Made by a program: the position numbers and the translations under genes. Shown here piece after piece: positions 34,869 to 43,036 of a DNA stretch of 64,000 bases; position 1 is the stretch's first letter, and each line of letters starts with the position of its first letter. Source of the DNA: Methylorubrum sp. B1-46 (lineage in GTDB: Bacteria; Pseudomonadota; Alphaproteobacteria; Rhizobiales; Beijerinckiaceae); the NCBI RefSeq assembly GCF_021117295.1, contig NZ_CP088247.1, positions 3,735,001 to 3,799,000 of the forward strand. The letters run 5' to 3'. The notes beneath the pieces are model-generated. The model made no database searches. It was not told the origin of the DNA and worked only from the letters and a program-made list of their open reading frames with translations.

Positions 34869-35247
34869 CGGGGCTTCTCCTCGGCGGGGCGGATCTCTCC
34901 CCCCTATAGAACCCCTGGGCGGACTCCCCGGTCAACGCACCCCGTCAGGTTATCCCTGGGCTCCGCGAAGATTTTCTGTGCCGGATGTCGATTTCCTCTT
35001 GTGCCTTTCCCTGTGCGCCCGAATTGGCCCGCCATCAGCCCGCCGTCATCCTTTCCGACTGCTTACCGGAAATCCCCCAAATAGCGTTACCCACCCATCG
35101 CGTGCGGGCGTACCCAAAATTTGGCCGAGGACCTCTCCCCCCGTTACTTGCTCACACTGAAACGCGGATCCGGGAGATACGTACAGCCGCCCCCTTTCGG
35201 GCCATCGGGCGCCCGGCGCCTGGTTCTATGCGTACGTACGCGCTGAA
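34869..35247. other. intergenic region with TACGTAC palindromes
   Basis: No gene supported. Positions 35175-35275 contain TACGTAC-based palindromes just before the short rightward gene. Confidence 0.4.
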
Positions 35248-35275
35248 ATGGGGTTCAAACCGCATACGTACGCAG
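35229..35275. promoter_or_regulatory. paired TACGTA inverted repeats (candidate operator)
   Basis: TGCGTACGTACGC at 35229-35241 (core 12-bp palindrome GCGTACGTACGC) and GCATACGTACGCA about 21 bases downstream form a near-perfect inverted pair; a further ATACGTACA lies near 35175. They precede or overlap the start of the 35284 gene, suggesting an operator. Confidence 0.4.
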
Positions 35276-35283
35276 GCCGTGCC

Positions 35284-35661
35284 ATGAATTTCGCGATCCC
35301 GACCGCCGAACCCGCCCCTGAAGAGACCCCTCGCCAAGCGGCCGCCCGCGCGACGGCGGACCGTCTGGCGAAGGCGGCCCAACGCGCTGCCGACTGGCGC
35401 GCCAAGAAGGCGGAAGAGGACGCCACGTTCCGGAAGAGGGCCGAGATCGATGCCGCGATCGTCGACGCGTTCCTGCTCGAACTGTGGGACGTCGACCAGG
35501 CGAACGAGCGCGCCGGCAAGGCGGTCACCGCCCGCGTCGGCATCCGGGAAGTGATGCAGCGCGTCATCAAGCGGGGGGAGCCGGTCCTCCCCCGGGCCGA
35601 GGTCGTCCGTCAACTGCAGGCGCGCCTGGCGCCGAACCGGCCCAATCCGTACGGGGCCTGA
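35284..35661 (+). CDS. small hypothetical protein
   Basis: 125 residues from ATG 35284 (MNFAIPTAEPAPEETPRQAAARATADRLAKAAQRAADW); ATG 35248 lies in frame but inside the repeats. Helical, charged, no membrane segment. C-terminal part (VGIREVMQRVIKRGEPVLPRAEVVRQLQARLAPNRPNPYG) could be a small binding domain. Function unknown; last gene of the integrated block. Confidence 0.45.
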   Translation: MNFAIPTAEPAPEETPRQAAARATADRLAKAAQRAADWRAKKAEEDATFRKRAEIDAAIVDAFLLELWDVDQANERAGKAVTARVGIREVMQRVIKRGEPVLPRAEVVRQLQARLAPNRPNPYGA

Positions 35662-35953
35662 CCCGCCACCCGCATTGTTGTCGGGTGAGCGGCCGGCGCG
35701 GACACTCCGGGCAGTCCCAGCCCGAAAGCGCCCCACAGCGTGCCCGGAATCCTTGCTTTTGACCCATTGCAGACGGTCGGAATGTCCGCTTCCAGGCAGT
35801 TCAATGGACCCGGTTCGGCAACTTCTGGCCAGTAGTGGCCTGTCTGCTCTGGGGAGGGCTTGCCAAAAAGAGCAGACAAGGCCCTACCGAACCAACCCAG
35901 TCGTAAAGCTAGATTGGCGTCGGCCTCAAAAATGGACACCAGCACGCCGCCAG
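35662..35953. other. intergenic boundary between element and sulfur region
   Basis: No supported gene. It includes TTGACCCATTGCAGACGGTC followed by GGAATGTCCGC; a related TTTGACCCCTTGCAGACC occurs near 47680. These look like a short repeat family of non-coding DNA. No tRNA end was recognised here. Confidence 0.4.
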
Positions 35954-36628
35954 TCACCGCCGCCCGGCGGCCTCCAAGCGGGTCCGGTCAACAATCTCGA
36001 CCGCGCCTCGACGAAGTTCGATCAGGCCCGCCTCGGCCCATTGTGCCAGAATGCGGCTCACCACCTCGCGCACGCTTCCGACATCGTCCGCGAGCTTTTG
36101 ATGGGTCACCGCGGCGACGCCCCGCGGATCGGCTTCAGCGAGGAGGCGTTGCGCGAGGCGCTGCTTTAGCGGTGCGAACGCGACCTCGTCGATCAGCGTG
36201 AACAGGCCGGACATCAATCGCGTGTAGTCATCCATGACGAATCTGCGGAACGCCGCGCTGTCGCCGATCAGGTGCTGGAACGTGCCGACCGGCAGGGCCG
36301 CGAGTTCGGTCCGCTCCTCGGCCACGCTCTGCGCCGGAAAGGTGCCGCCGGACAGGAGACACTGAGTGGTGAGGGGGCAGGTGCCGCCCGGGCCAACCTT
36401 GTAGATCAGCACCTCGCGTCCGCCCTCCGACATCCGGAAGATCCGCGTGCGTCCCTCCAGGCACATCAGGTAGTTGGCACACTCGCCATTTAGTTCGTAG
36501 GCGATGGCGCCTGCATCCAGCACCGGGAAATGCACGGTTCCCCGAGCGATCTGAAGATGCGCCGGGCTGAGAGCTTGAAGAAGCGGAAACCGGTCGATCC
36601 ACCGCTCGACCTTTTGGGCATCCGTCAT
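35954..36628 (-). CDS. Crp/Fnr family transcriptional regulator
   Basis: 224 residues from ATG 36628. Cyclic-nucleotide-binding beta-roll: LQALSPAHLQIARGTV, EGRTRIFRMSEGGREVLIYKVGPGGTCPLTTQCLLSGG. C-terminal winged helix: VAAVTHQKLADDVGSVREVVSRILAQWAEAGLIELRRGAVEI. No N-terminal FNR-type cysteine cluster (C in GGTCPLTTQC only), so oxygen sensing via Fe-S is not evident. Faces away from the pentapeptide gene, with a palindrome between them. Confidence 0.87.
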   Translation of the reverse strand: MTDAQKVERWIDRFPLLQALSPAHLQIARGTVHFPVLDAGAIAYELNGECANYLMCLEGRTRIFRMSEGGREVLIYKVGPGGTCPLTTQCLLSGGTFPAQSVAEERTELAALPVGTFQHLIGDSAAFRRFVMDDYTRLMSGLFTLIDEVAFAPLKQRLAQRLLAEADPRGVAAVTHQKLADDVGSVREVVSRILAQWAEAGLIELRRGAVEIVDRTRLEAAGRR

Positions 36629-36709
36629 GGCTGGCGTGGTCCCCCGGCCATGACGACGGGTTGATCGTCCGGCGCGCGTTGCGTTTTCCTCCCGCCGCGC
36701 CGGATTTGT

Positions 36710-36723
36710 GTGACCTGGGTCAC
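36710..36723. promoter_or_regulatory. GTGACC-TG-GGTCAC palindrome
   Basis: Perfect 6-2-6 inverted repeat GTGACCTGGGTCAC between the divergent Crp/Fnr regulator and pentapeptide-repeat gene; GTGAC half-sites are Crp-like. The regulator probably binds here or nearby to control itself and the divergent gene. Confidence 0.55.
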
Positions 36724-36813
36724 CGACCGGGTGCAGCGGCCCGGCATAGCATCGCGACACAACGAACACGATAAGGGTGCCCGCCATGCGTGGCGCCCGC
36801 CGGGAGTAAACCG

Positions 36814-37614
36814 ATGCGCCGCTTAGCCCTCAGCTTCATGCTCGCCGTCTTCGCTGCCGGCCCCGCCGCGGCCGAACAAGATCTGCTGCTCGGAGCCGAC
36901 ATGTCCTCGCCTGCCATGACGAAGGCCGAGATGAGCCGCGCCGACGTAGAGGCGATGATCCAGGCCGCGGACGGTAAGCCCATCGACCTGCACGACAAGG
37001 CGCTGTCGGGCCTCGATCTCTCCGGGTTGAATCTCCGGGGCGTCAACTTACGAACTGCGCGCCTGAACAAGGCCAATCTACGCGGCGCCGACCTCAGCGG
37101 CGCAAACCTCGAACAGGCATGGCTCCTGAAGGCAGACCTTTCCGGGGCCAAGCTCGCGGACGCGAAAATGTTCGGCATCACTGCGCGGGAGGCCAACCTC
37201 AGCGGGGCCGACCTCAGCCGGTCCATGCCCATCGGCGATTTCAAGGGCGCCAACATGAGCAGCGCCACGCTGGTCGATCTCAAGGGCGGAGCCAACATCA
37301 AGAATCAGTCCATGGGTCTGATGCGGGCGGTGTTCACCTCGGTGAACCTGTCGGGCGCGAACCTCAAGGGAGCCAACCTCGGCCGGTCACGCCTGGAGTA
37401 TGCGAATCTTAAGGATGCCGATCTCACTGGCGTGGTGCTGATGGGCTCAGACTTGTCCGGGGCCAATTTGACCGGTGCTACGGTCACGGGCGCGGACTTC
37501 AAGAACGTCGATGTCAGCGGCGCTCGTCTCATCGACCTCCAAGGTCAGTCCGAGGCCAAGGACTGGGCGGAGAGGGTGAACATCGACCGTGCCGTCACTC
37601 AGGCATCCGATTGA
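36814..37614 (+). CDS. exported pentapeptide-repeat protein
   Basis: 266 residues from ATG 36814 (GGGAG ribosome site; a GTG at 36790 gives a longer but less likely form). Signal peptide MRRLALSFMLAVFAAGPAAA. From about residue 65 to 245, repeats of A(D/N)LXX: LSGLDLSGLNLRGVNLRTARL, LRGADLSGANLEQAWLLKADLSGAKL, SGADLTGVVLMGSDLSGANLTGATV. They form a right-handed quadrilateral beta helix. Exported, so not a gyrase-type protector. Role unknown; possible envelope stress partner of the divergent regulator. Confidence 0.9.
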   Translation: MRRLALSFMLAVFAAGPAAAEQDLLLGADMSSPAMTKAEMSRADVEAMIQAADGKPIDLHDKALSGLDLSGLNLRGVNLRTARLNKANLRGADLSGANLEQAWLLKADLSGAKLADAKMFGITAREANLSGADLSRSMPIGDFKGANMSSATLVDLKGGANIKNQSMGLMRAVFTSVNLSGANLKGANLGRSRLEYANLKDADLTGVVLMGSDLSGANLTGATVTGADFKNVDVSGARLIDLQGQSEAKDWAERVNIDRAVTQASD

Positions 37615-37891
37615 TCCGCCCGTTCACCAACCTGACGGCCCGCCTCTGACCTCAACGGTTTCTGTCTCAAGAAACCTAGTCAGCGGTAATCTACAACGTT
37701 CCCTGATATCAGCGAAGCCGCAAACTCGGGTTGCCCAATCGACAAGACTGGCTTCAAGCCAAAGCACGACGTTCGTCGTCCCCAGCCAAATCATCGCATC
37801 GCGTGATCAAAACGATCGATACGTTCCGTTGGATCGAACGAATGGACGCGGTCATGGTCGTGGCAGATCCAGTCCGCGAGGTGCACGCACC
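37615..37891. other. intergenic region upstream of the YeiH-type exporter
   Basis: No gene supported. A frame open into the exporter from 37589 exists, but its residues before 37892 do not look like a leader. Probably holds the promoter of the exporter-sulfite oxidase genes. Confidence 0.4.
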
Positions 37892-38974
37892 ATGCCCGCA
37901 GCAGCCTTTCTCCGATCACGCGCGCTTGCTCTGTCTTCCATCCTGCCCGGCCTGAGCCTTTGCCTCGCGGTGACGGGCGCCGCCCTCGGGCTGGAGATGG
38001 TCGAGAAGCATATCTTCGGCCGTGCGTGGCTGGAGGCTCTGGTCCTCTCCATCGTGCTGGGCACGGCCGTCCGCACGGCCTGGAACCCTGGTCGGCGCTT
38101 CGCTCGCGGTATCGCGTTCGGCGCCAAGACCGTCCTGGAAATCGCCGTCGTCCTGCTCGGCGCCTCGCTCAGCCTCGGGACGCTGCTCGCGGCCGGGCCG
38201 GGGCTCCTCGTCGGCATCGCGGTGGTGGTGGCCCTCGCCATTGCGGCGAGCTACGGCATCGGCCGAGTTCTCGGGTTGACCCCGCGCCTGGCCATCCTCG
38301 TCGCCTGCGGCAACTCGATCTGTGGAAACTCGGCGATCGCGGCGGCGGCCCCGGTGATCGACGCGGACGGCGAGGACGTCGCCTCTTCCATCGCCTTCAC
38401 CGCCGTGCTCGGCGTTCTCGTCGTTCTCGGGTTGCCGCTGCTCGTGCCGCTGCTCGGACTCTCACCGATGCAGTACGGTGTGCTCGCGGGGCTCACGGTC
38501 TACGCCGTGCCGCAGGTTCTCGCCGCAACCGCCCCGGTGGCCGCCCTCAGCGTCCAAGTCGGCACCCTGGTCAAGCTGGTCCGCGTGCTGATGCTTGGGC
38601 CAGTGGTCCTGGCTCTCTCGCTCGGGATTAGCTGGCTGCGCGCGGGGACGGGCGTGACCGTACCGCACCGCACGGCCGGCGAGCGCCCCGCCTCGGGCCG
38701 GATGCCGCTGCACCGGCTGGTGCCGTGGTTCATCCTCGCCTTCCTGGCCTTGACGGGTCTTCGCTCCGCGGAGCTCGTTCCCGAAGCGGCTTTGCACCCC
38801 ATGGCCGCGGCGGCGAACGCGCTGACCATCGTGTCGATGGCGGCCCTCGGCCTCGGCGTCGACGTGCGCAGCGTCGCCAAGGCGGGACCACGCGTCACCC
38901 TGGCGGTAGTCGCTTCGCTCGCCGCCCTGACGGCCGTGAGCCTCGGGCTGATCCGCCTGCTCGGCATCGCCTGA
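37892..38974 (+). CDS. YeiH-family putative sulfate exporter
   Basis: 360 residues, UPF0324/YeiH family with about ten membrane helices. Hallmarks: GLSLCLAVTGAALGLEM, GIAFGAKTVLEIAVVLLGASLSL, CGNSICGNSAIAAAAPVIDADGEDVASSIAFTAVLG, ending SVAKAGPRVTLAVVASLAALT. Stands 65 bases before a sulfite oxidase gene and near a LysR regulator. In E. coli the neighbour YeiE regulates yeiH, so an anion (sulfate) export role fits but is inferred. Confidence 0.88.
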   Translation: MPAAAFLRSRALALSSILPGLSLCLAVTGAALGLEMVEKHIFGRAWLEALVLSIVLGTAVRTAWNPGRRFARGIAFGAKTVLEIAVVLLGASLSLGTLLAAGPGLLVGIAVVVALAIAASYGIGRVLGLTPRLAILVACGNSICGNSAIAAAAPVIDADGEDVASSIAFTAVLGVLVVLGLPLLVPLLGLSPMQYGVLAGLTVYAVPQVLAATAPVAALSVQVGTLVKLVRVLMLGPVVLALSLGISWLRAGTGVTVPHRTAGERPASGRMPLHRLVPWFILAFLALTGLRSAELVPEAALHPMAAAANALTIVSMAALGLGVDVRSVAKAGPRVTLAVVASLAALTAVSLGLIRLLGIA

Positions 38975-39038
38975 AATAGGCCTGCCACCCGGCGCGTATG
39001 AGCGCGTTGGAGTCCGACCTTCTGCGATAGAGACACCC

Positions 39039-40130
39039 ATGTCGAGCTTGACCGAGCGTATGGTGCGCCTGATCGTTCATGGGGAGCGCCCCTACAATGC
39101 CGAGCCACCGCTGACCCGCCTGCGGGCCCGTTACCGGACCCCTGCGGAAGACTTCTATGTCCGCTCCCACGGCGACCTGCCGGAGATCGACGCCGCCGCA
39201 TGGCGCCTGTCCGTCGATGGCGCGCATGTCGGTCCCCTCGATCTGTCGCTGGCGGATCTGCGCGCGCGTTTTCCCGAGGCGACCGTCACGGCCACGATGC
39301 AGTGCGCCGGCAACCGCCGCGCCGATATGCGGGCGGTCGCCCCAGTCTCGGGCGATCCTTGGGACGGCGGCGCCATCGGGACGGCGGACTGGACCGGCGT
39401 CCGCCTCGGCGACGTCCTGCGTGCGGCGGGCGTAGCGCCAGGAGCGAACCTCCACTCGGACCTCCATGTGGCCTTCGAGAGCCAAGATGTGGTGGAGGGA
39501 CGGCCCTACGGCGTCTCGATCCCGCTCGCCAAGGCGGTCGCCGGCGAGACACTGCTGGCCTTCGCGATGAACGGGGCATCGCTGTTGCCCGAGCACGGCT
39601 TCCCCGTGCGGGCCGTCGTGCCGGGCTTCGCGGGCGTGCGCAGCCCGAAATGGCTGAAGCGCATCACGGTGCAGGACCATCCCTCGACCAACCCGATGCA
39701 AGCCGACGACTACAAGCTGTTCCCGCCGGACGTGACGGCCGAGACCGCCAATCCCGCGAAAGGCCACACCATCGAAACGATGCCGCTCAACGCCGCGATC
39801 TGCGAGCCCGCGCGCGGAGCCCGGCTCAAGGCGGGCGAGACCACCATTCGCGGGTACGCCATCGCGGGAGATCGGGCGATCGTGCGCGTCGATGTCTCGG
39901 GCGATGGCGGTCGGTCCTGGCATCAAGCTACGCTGGAACACGAGGCCGGCGCTCCCTTCGCCTGGACGTTCTGGGAGATCGTGCTGGACCTTCCGTCCGG
40001 CGAGCGCGACCTCGTGGTGCGCGCCTGGGACAGCGCCGGGCAGACCCAGCCGGCGCGGCCGGACGAGACGTGGAACTTCAAGGGCTACCTCAGCGCCTCC
40101 TGGCACCGTGTGTGGGTCGAGGTCGCCTGA
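39039..40130 (+). CDS. molybdopterin sulfite oxidase without signal peptide
   Basis: 363 residues. SUOX-type fold: DFYVRSHGDLPEIDAAAWRLSVDG, catalytic Moco cysteine C89 in ATMQCAGNRRADM, LLAFAMNGASLLPEHGFPVRAVVPGFAGVRSPKWLKRITV, then a dimerisation domain (TIRGYAIAGDRAIVRVDVSGDGG RSWHQATL). No Tat or Sec signal, so cytoplasmic. Oxidises sulfite to sulfate with molybdopterin; electron acceptor unknown. With the YeiH exporter upstream it makes a sulfite-detoxifying pair. Confidence 0.9.
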   Translation: MSSLTERMVRLIVHGERPYNAEPPLTRLRARYRTPAEDFYVRSHGDLPEIDAAAWRLSVDGAHVGPLDLSLADLRARFPEATVTATMQCAGNRRADMRAVAPVSGDPWDGGAIGTADWTGVRLGDVLRAAGVAPGANLHSDLHVAFESQDVVEGRPYGVSIPLAKAVAGETLLAFAMNGASLLPEHGFPVRAVVPGFAGVRSPKWLKRITVQDHPSTNPMQADDYKLFPPDVTAETANPAKGHTIETMPLNAAICEPARGARLKAGETTIRGYAIAGDRAIVRVDVSGDGGRSWHQATLEHEAGAPFAWTFWEIVLDLPSGERDLVVRAWDSAGQTQPARPDETWNFKGYLSASWHRVWVEVA

Positions 40131-40133
40131 AGG

Positions 40134-40156
40134 GCCGCCCCCCGTCAGGGGGCGGC
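40134..40156. terminator. bidirectional hairpin between convergent genes
   Basis: GCCGCCCCC pairs with GGGGGCGGC around CGTCA; the loop contains the LysR stop codon. Ends the sulfite oxidase and LysR transcripts. Confidence 0.6.
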
Positions 40157-41029
40157 ACGGATCAGGTCGAGCAAGGCGTCGGCGGCGCGACTGCGGTAGC
40201 GCTCCTTGTGGCGCAGGACCCGGAAGGTTCGCGTCGGCAGAGCGAAGGGCACGGCGACGAGCGCTCCGGTTCGCAGAGAGGGTCCGACCACCGCTTCGGA
40301 TAGAACGCTCGCCCCGGCCCCCGCCACGACGGCGGCGAGGACAGCCTCGTTCGACGGCAGTTCGAGGGCAACCGTGAGTGCGTCCGGTGCGATGCCCAGC
40401 GCGACGATCGCCGCCTCGAAGGCGGAGCGCGTGCCCGATCCGGGTTCGCGCAGCACCCAGGAGACTGAAGCGAGGTCGGATCGTCCCGACCGCGCGCGTG
40501 CGGCCAACGGGTGATCAGGCGCGATGACGAGGATCAGCCGGTCCTCGGCGACCGGAGTGCTCGCGAGGCTGCCGTCCTCGATCGGGCCCTCCACGAAGGC
40601 GAGTTCCGCCGTTCCGGCTCGGACCGCCTCGGCGGCTTCGGCGGTGTTGCCGATGCCGAGCCGCAGGACGATGTCGGGATAGGCCGCCCGAAAGGCGACG
40701 AGGTGCCGGGGGAGCCAGTGGCTGGCGATGGTCTGGCTCGCCTGGATGGACAGCGTGCCGCGCCGCAAGCCGCTGAGGTCCGCGAGCACCTGTTCGGCCG
40801 CCTGGGCGCGGGCGAGCACCGCGCGAGCCTCGCTGAGAAAGACGCCGCCCGCTTCGGTCAGTTCGATGCCCCGGCCGACCCGGTGGAACAACTTGACGGC
40901 GTGCCGAGTCTCCAGTGCGCTGATGGCGGCGCTGACCGCCGACTGGACGAGGTTCAGCGCCTCGGCCGCCCGCGTGACGTGCTGGCGCTCGGCAACCGCC
41001 ACGAAGATGCGCAACTGGTCGAGGGTCAT
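40145..41029 (-). CDS. LysR-family regulator (YeiE/CysB-like)
   Basis: 294 residues from ATG 41029. N-terminal winged helix: MTLDQLRIFVAVAERQHVTRAAEALNLVQSAVSAAISALE. Ligand domain: GNTAEAAEAVRAGTAELAFVEGP and SVSWVLREPGSGTRSAFE, patterns also found in YeiE. Convergent with the sulfite oxidase. Likely senses sulfite, sulfate or a precursor and controls the exporter/oxidase genes; its binding site is not identified. Confidence 0.87.
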   Translation of the reverse strand: MTLDQLRIFVAVAERQHVTRAAEALNLVQSAVSAAISALETRHAVKLFHRVGRGIELTEAGGVFLSEARAVLARAQAAEQVLADLSGLRRGTLSIQASQTIASHWLPRHLVAFRAAYPDIVLRLGIGNTAEAAEAVRAGTAELAFVEGPIEDGSLASTPVAEDRLILVIAPDHPLAARARSGRSDLASVSWVLREPGSGTRSAFEAAIVALGIAPDALTVALELPSNEAVLAAVVAGAGASVLSEAVVGPSLRTGALVAVPFALPTRTFRVLRHKERYRSRAADALLDLIRAAP

Positions 41030-41090
41030 GGCGTCTCGTGCTCGGCGGGGGCCTTGGCCGGCGTGGTCCGGCAGGGTTCGGATACGAGCA

Positions 41091-41888
41091 TCACCGCGCG
41101 ACTTCGCGCTTGCCCGAGACCTGCGCATCGACCGCCTCGGCGACCCGGAGCAGCCGCGCCTCGTCCGTGCGGGCCGTCACCACGTAGGACATCCCGGCAT
41201 CGATCCACGAGAAGGCGGCCACGTCGTCGGCGCGGGCGTAGCGGAACACGCCGCGCCCGCCGGTCGGCCCGGCCCGGCTGTACAGGGTCAGGCGGGTGCC
41301 CCGGTCGTCGTCGTACATCAGCATCGCCGCCGGCTCGTCTCCGGCGGGGAGCAGGCGCCCGCCCATGAGCCGGAATCCCTGCGCCCGCAGGTCCGGCACG
41401 GTGACGGGCCGGCCCAGGCGCGCGCTGAGCCATCGCACGAGGTCGGTCGAGCCGTCGGCGCGGACCTCGACCGGATGGGCGGCCTCGACCACGTAGGTGC
41501 GGAAGGCGGAGACGGCCGCCTGCGTCATCGGTTCGGCGTGGGCGCCCGGGCCCGGCACGGCGCCGCGCCCGGCCCACCCGGCCGCGCCGCCGAGGGCGAG
41601 CAGGAGCGCCGCCGCCGCCGCGCTCGGCCACCGACGCGGGAGGCGCATCCGGCGCGAGCCTGCGAGGTTCGCGATGCGCAGGCGGGCGGGGATCGGCTCG
41701 TCCGCCACGGGCGCGAGGCGCGCCCGCAGGCGTTCCCGCACCTCCCGGTCGGCGGCGACCCGGGCGGCTGCCTCCGGATGCGCGGCGAGCCACGCCTCGA
41801 CGCGGGCGCGGCGGCCCGGATCGAGCCGTCCGTCCACAAAGGCGTGCAGGTCGTCCTCGCCGACGGGACGCGGGTCGGACGCGGTCAT
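41091..41888 (-). CDS. anti-sigma factor
   Basis: 265 residues from ATG 41888, overlapping the sigma stop (ATGA). N-terminal zinc-finger-like/RseA-type segment DLHAFVDGRLDPGRRARVEAWLAAHPEAAARV, a single membrane helix near residues 95-117 (PSAAAAALLLALGGAAGWAG), then a periplasmic part (YVVEAAHPVEVRADGSTDLVRWLSARLGRP, VPDLRAQGFRLMGGRLL). Holds the ECF sigma until a periplasmic signal is sensed. Same layout as the second pair at 46 kb. Confidence 0.87.
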   Translation of the reverse strand: MTASDPRPVGEDDLHAFVDGRLDPGRRARVEAWLAAHPEAAARVAADREVRERLRARLAPVADEPIPARLRIANLAGSRRMRLPRRWPSAAAAALLLALGGAAGWAGRGAVPGPGAHAEPMTQAAVSAFRTYVVEAAHPVEVRADGSTDLVRWLSARLGRPVTVPDLRAQGFRLMGGRLLPAGDEPAAMLMYDDDRGTRLTLYSRAGPTGGRGVFRYARADDVAAFSWIDAGMSYVVTARTDEARLLRVAEAVDAQVSGKREVAR

Positions 41889-42394
41889 TTCACCCTCCGC
41901 AGATGCCCGGTGACGATCGTGGGAGCCCGGTCGAGGAAGGCGCGCAACCGGCCGCGCGCCCGGCTGAGGCGCGACATCACCGTGCCGACGGGGATCGCGA
42001 GCACGGCGGCGACCTCGGCATAGGACATGTCCTCGACCGCGACGAGGAGCAGGACGGACCGCTGCTCCTCGGGAAGCGCGGCGATCCCGTCGAGCACGTC
42101 CCGCGCGCCCACGGCCGCCTCGGGATCGACCCCGACCTCCGCGATCTCCATCAGCGCCTCCGGGCCGACCTCGATGCCCCGGCGGCGGCGCACGCCTTCG
42201 AGGTAGCGGTTGCGCAGGATCGCGAACAGCCACGCCCGCAGATCGCCCTCGCGGCGCTGCGGCCAGGCGCGGATCGCCCGTTCCAGCGTGTCCTGGACGA
42301 GGTCGTCGGCTGCTTCGCGCTGCCGCAGCAGCGCGGTCGCGTAGCGCCGCAGGGCCGGAATCTGCGGTTCGATCAGGACGGCGAGGTCGTCCAA
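41885..42394 (-). CDS. ECF RNA polymerase sigma factor
   Basis: 169 residues. Sigma-70 region 2 (PQIPALRRYATALLRQREAADDLVQDTLERAIR, FAILRNRYLEGVRR) and region 4 (EEQRSVLLLVAVEDMSYAEVAAVLAIPVGTVMSRLSRARGRLRAFLD). Binds RNA polymerase to read stress promoters; held by the overlapping downstream anti-sigma factor. Possibly autoregulated and able to act on the divergent DUF305 gene; no promoter motif was confirmed. Confidence 0.9.
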   Translation of the reverse strand: MDDLAVLIEPQIPALRRYATALLRQREAADDLVQDTLERAIRAWPQRREGDLRAWLFAILRNRYLEGVRRRRGIEVGPEALMEIAEVGVDPEAAVGARDVLDGIAALPEEQRSVLLLVAVEDMSYAEVAAVLAIPVGTVMSRLSRARGRLRAFLDRAPTIVTGHLRRVK

Positions 42395-42591
42395 GGGTGG
42401 TCTCCGGATCGCGGCTACGGCGATGCCCGTGCCGCCGTTCGGAACAGAGATGCCGGAATTGCCCGAACTATTCCAAGCTTGGCCCCGGCGAGCCGATCAC
42501 GCATCCGTGACCGCTTGACCGGGAGCGCCGGGGAATATCCCGGCCCGGCCGGCATCTCTCCCCGCGTGACCTCGACACTGCGGGAGAGACC

Positions 42592-42990
42592 ATGCGCGGA
42601 GCACCGACGGCGATCCTCATCACCTTGTTCATGGCCGGGGGTGTCCTGGGCGGCGGCATGATGATGCGCGCCGGGCATGCGGAGACCGCCCCCGGCGGCT
42701 TCGATGCGATGATGGCCCAATCGATGGCGCGGATGCACGCGGACATGGCGGTGTCGCCGTCCGGCGACCCCGACCGGGATTTCGCCGCCATGATGATCCC
42801 GCACCATCAGGGCGCGATCGAGATGGCGAAGGCCGAACTCGCATACGGCCGCGACCCGGTCCTGCGTCGGCTCGCGCAGGGCATCGTCGTCGAGCAGGCG
42901 CAGGAGATCGAGGTCATGCGCCGCGCCCTCGCCGAGCGACCGGTCGCGCAGACCCCACCGACGCAGCCGCCGGCCCGCCACCACCACTGA
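42592..42990 (+). CDS. DUF305 family exported protein
   Basis: 132 residues with a signal/anchor (MRGAPTAILITLFMAGGVLGGGMMMRAG). DUF305 helical domain: DAMMAQSMARMHADM, PDRDFAAMMIPHHQGAIEMAKAELAYGRDPVLRRLAQGIVVEQAQEI. The MMIPHHQGAI motif with clustered His/Met suits copper binding. Ends in HHH. Divergent from the ECF sigma gene and followed closely by the YncE-like gene; may share metal/redox homeostasis. Confidence 0.88.
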   Translation: MRGAPTAILITLFMAGGVLGGGMMMRAGHAETAPGGFDAMMAQSMARMHADMAVSPSGDPDRDFAAMMIPHHQGAIEMAKAELAYGRDPVLRRLAQGIVVEQAQEIEVMRRALAERPVAQTPPTQPPARHHH

Positions 42991-43036
42991 GCGGATCGCC
43001 GTCCCCCGTCCCGACCATCAGCGCGAAGAGACCTTC

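Noticed and set aside
35610..35957. 115-residue minus-strand frame between element and Crp/Fnr gene
   Set aside because: Overlaps the end of the neighbouring gene and consists partly of a repeat-like non-coding sequence also seen near 47.7 kb; no family match.
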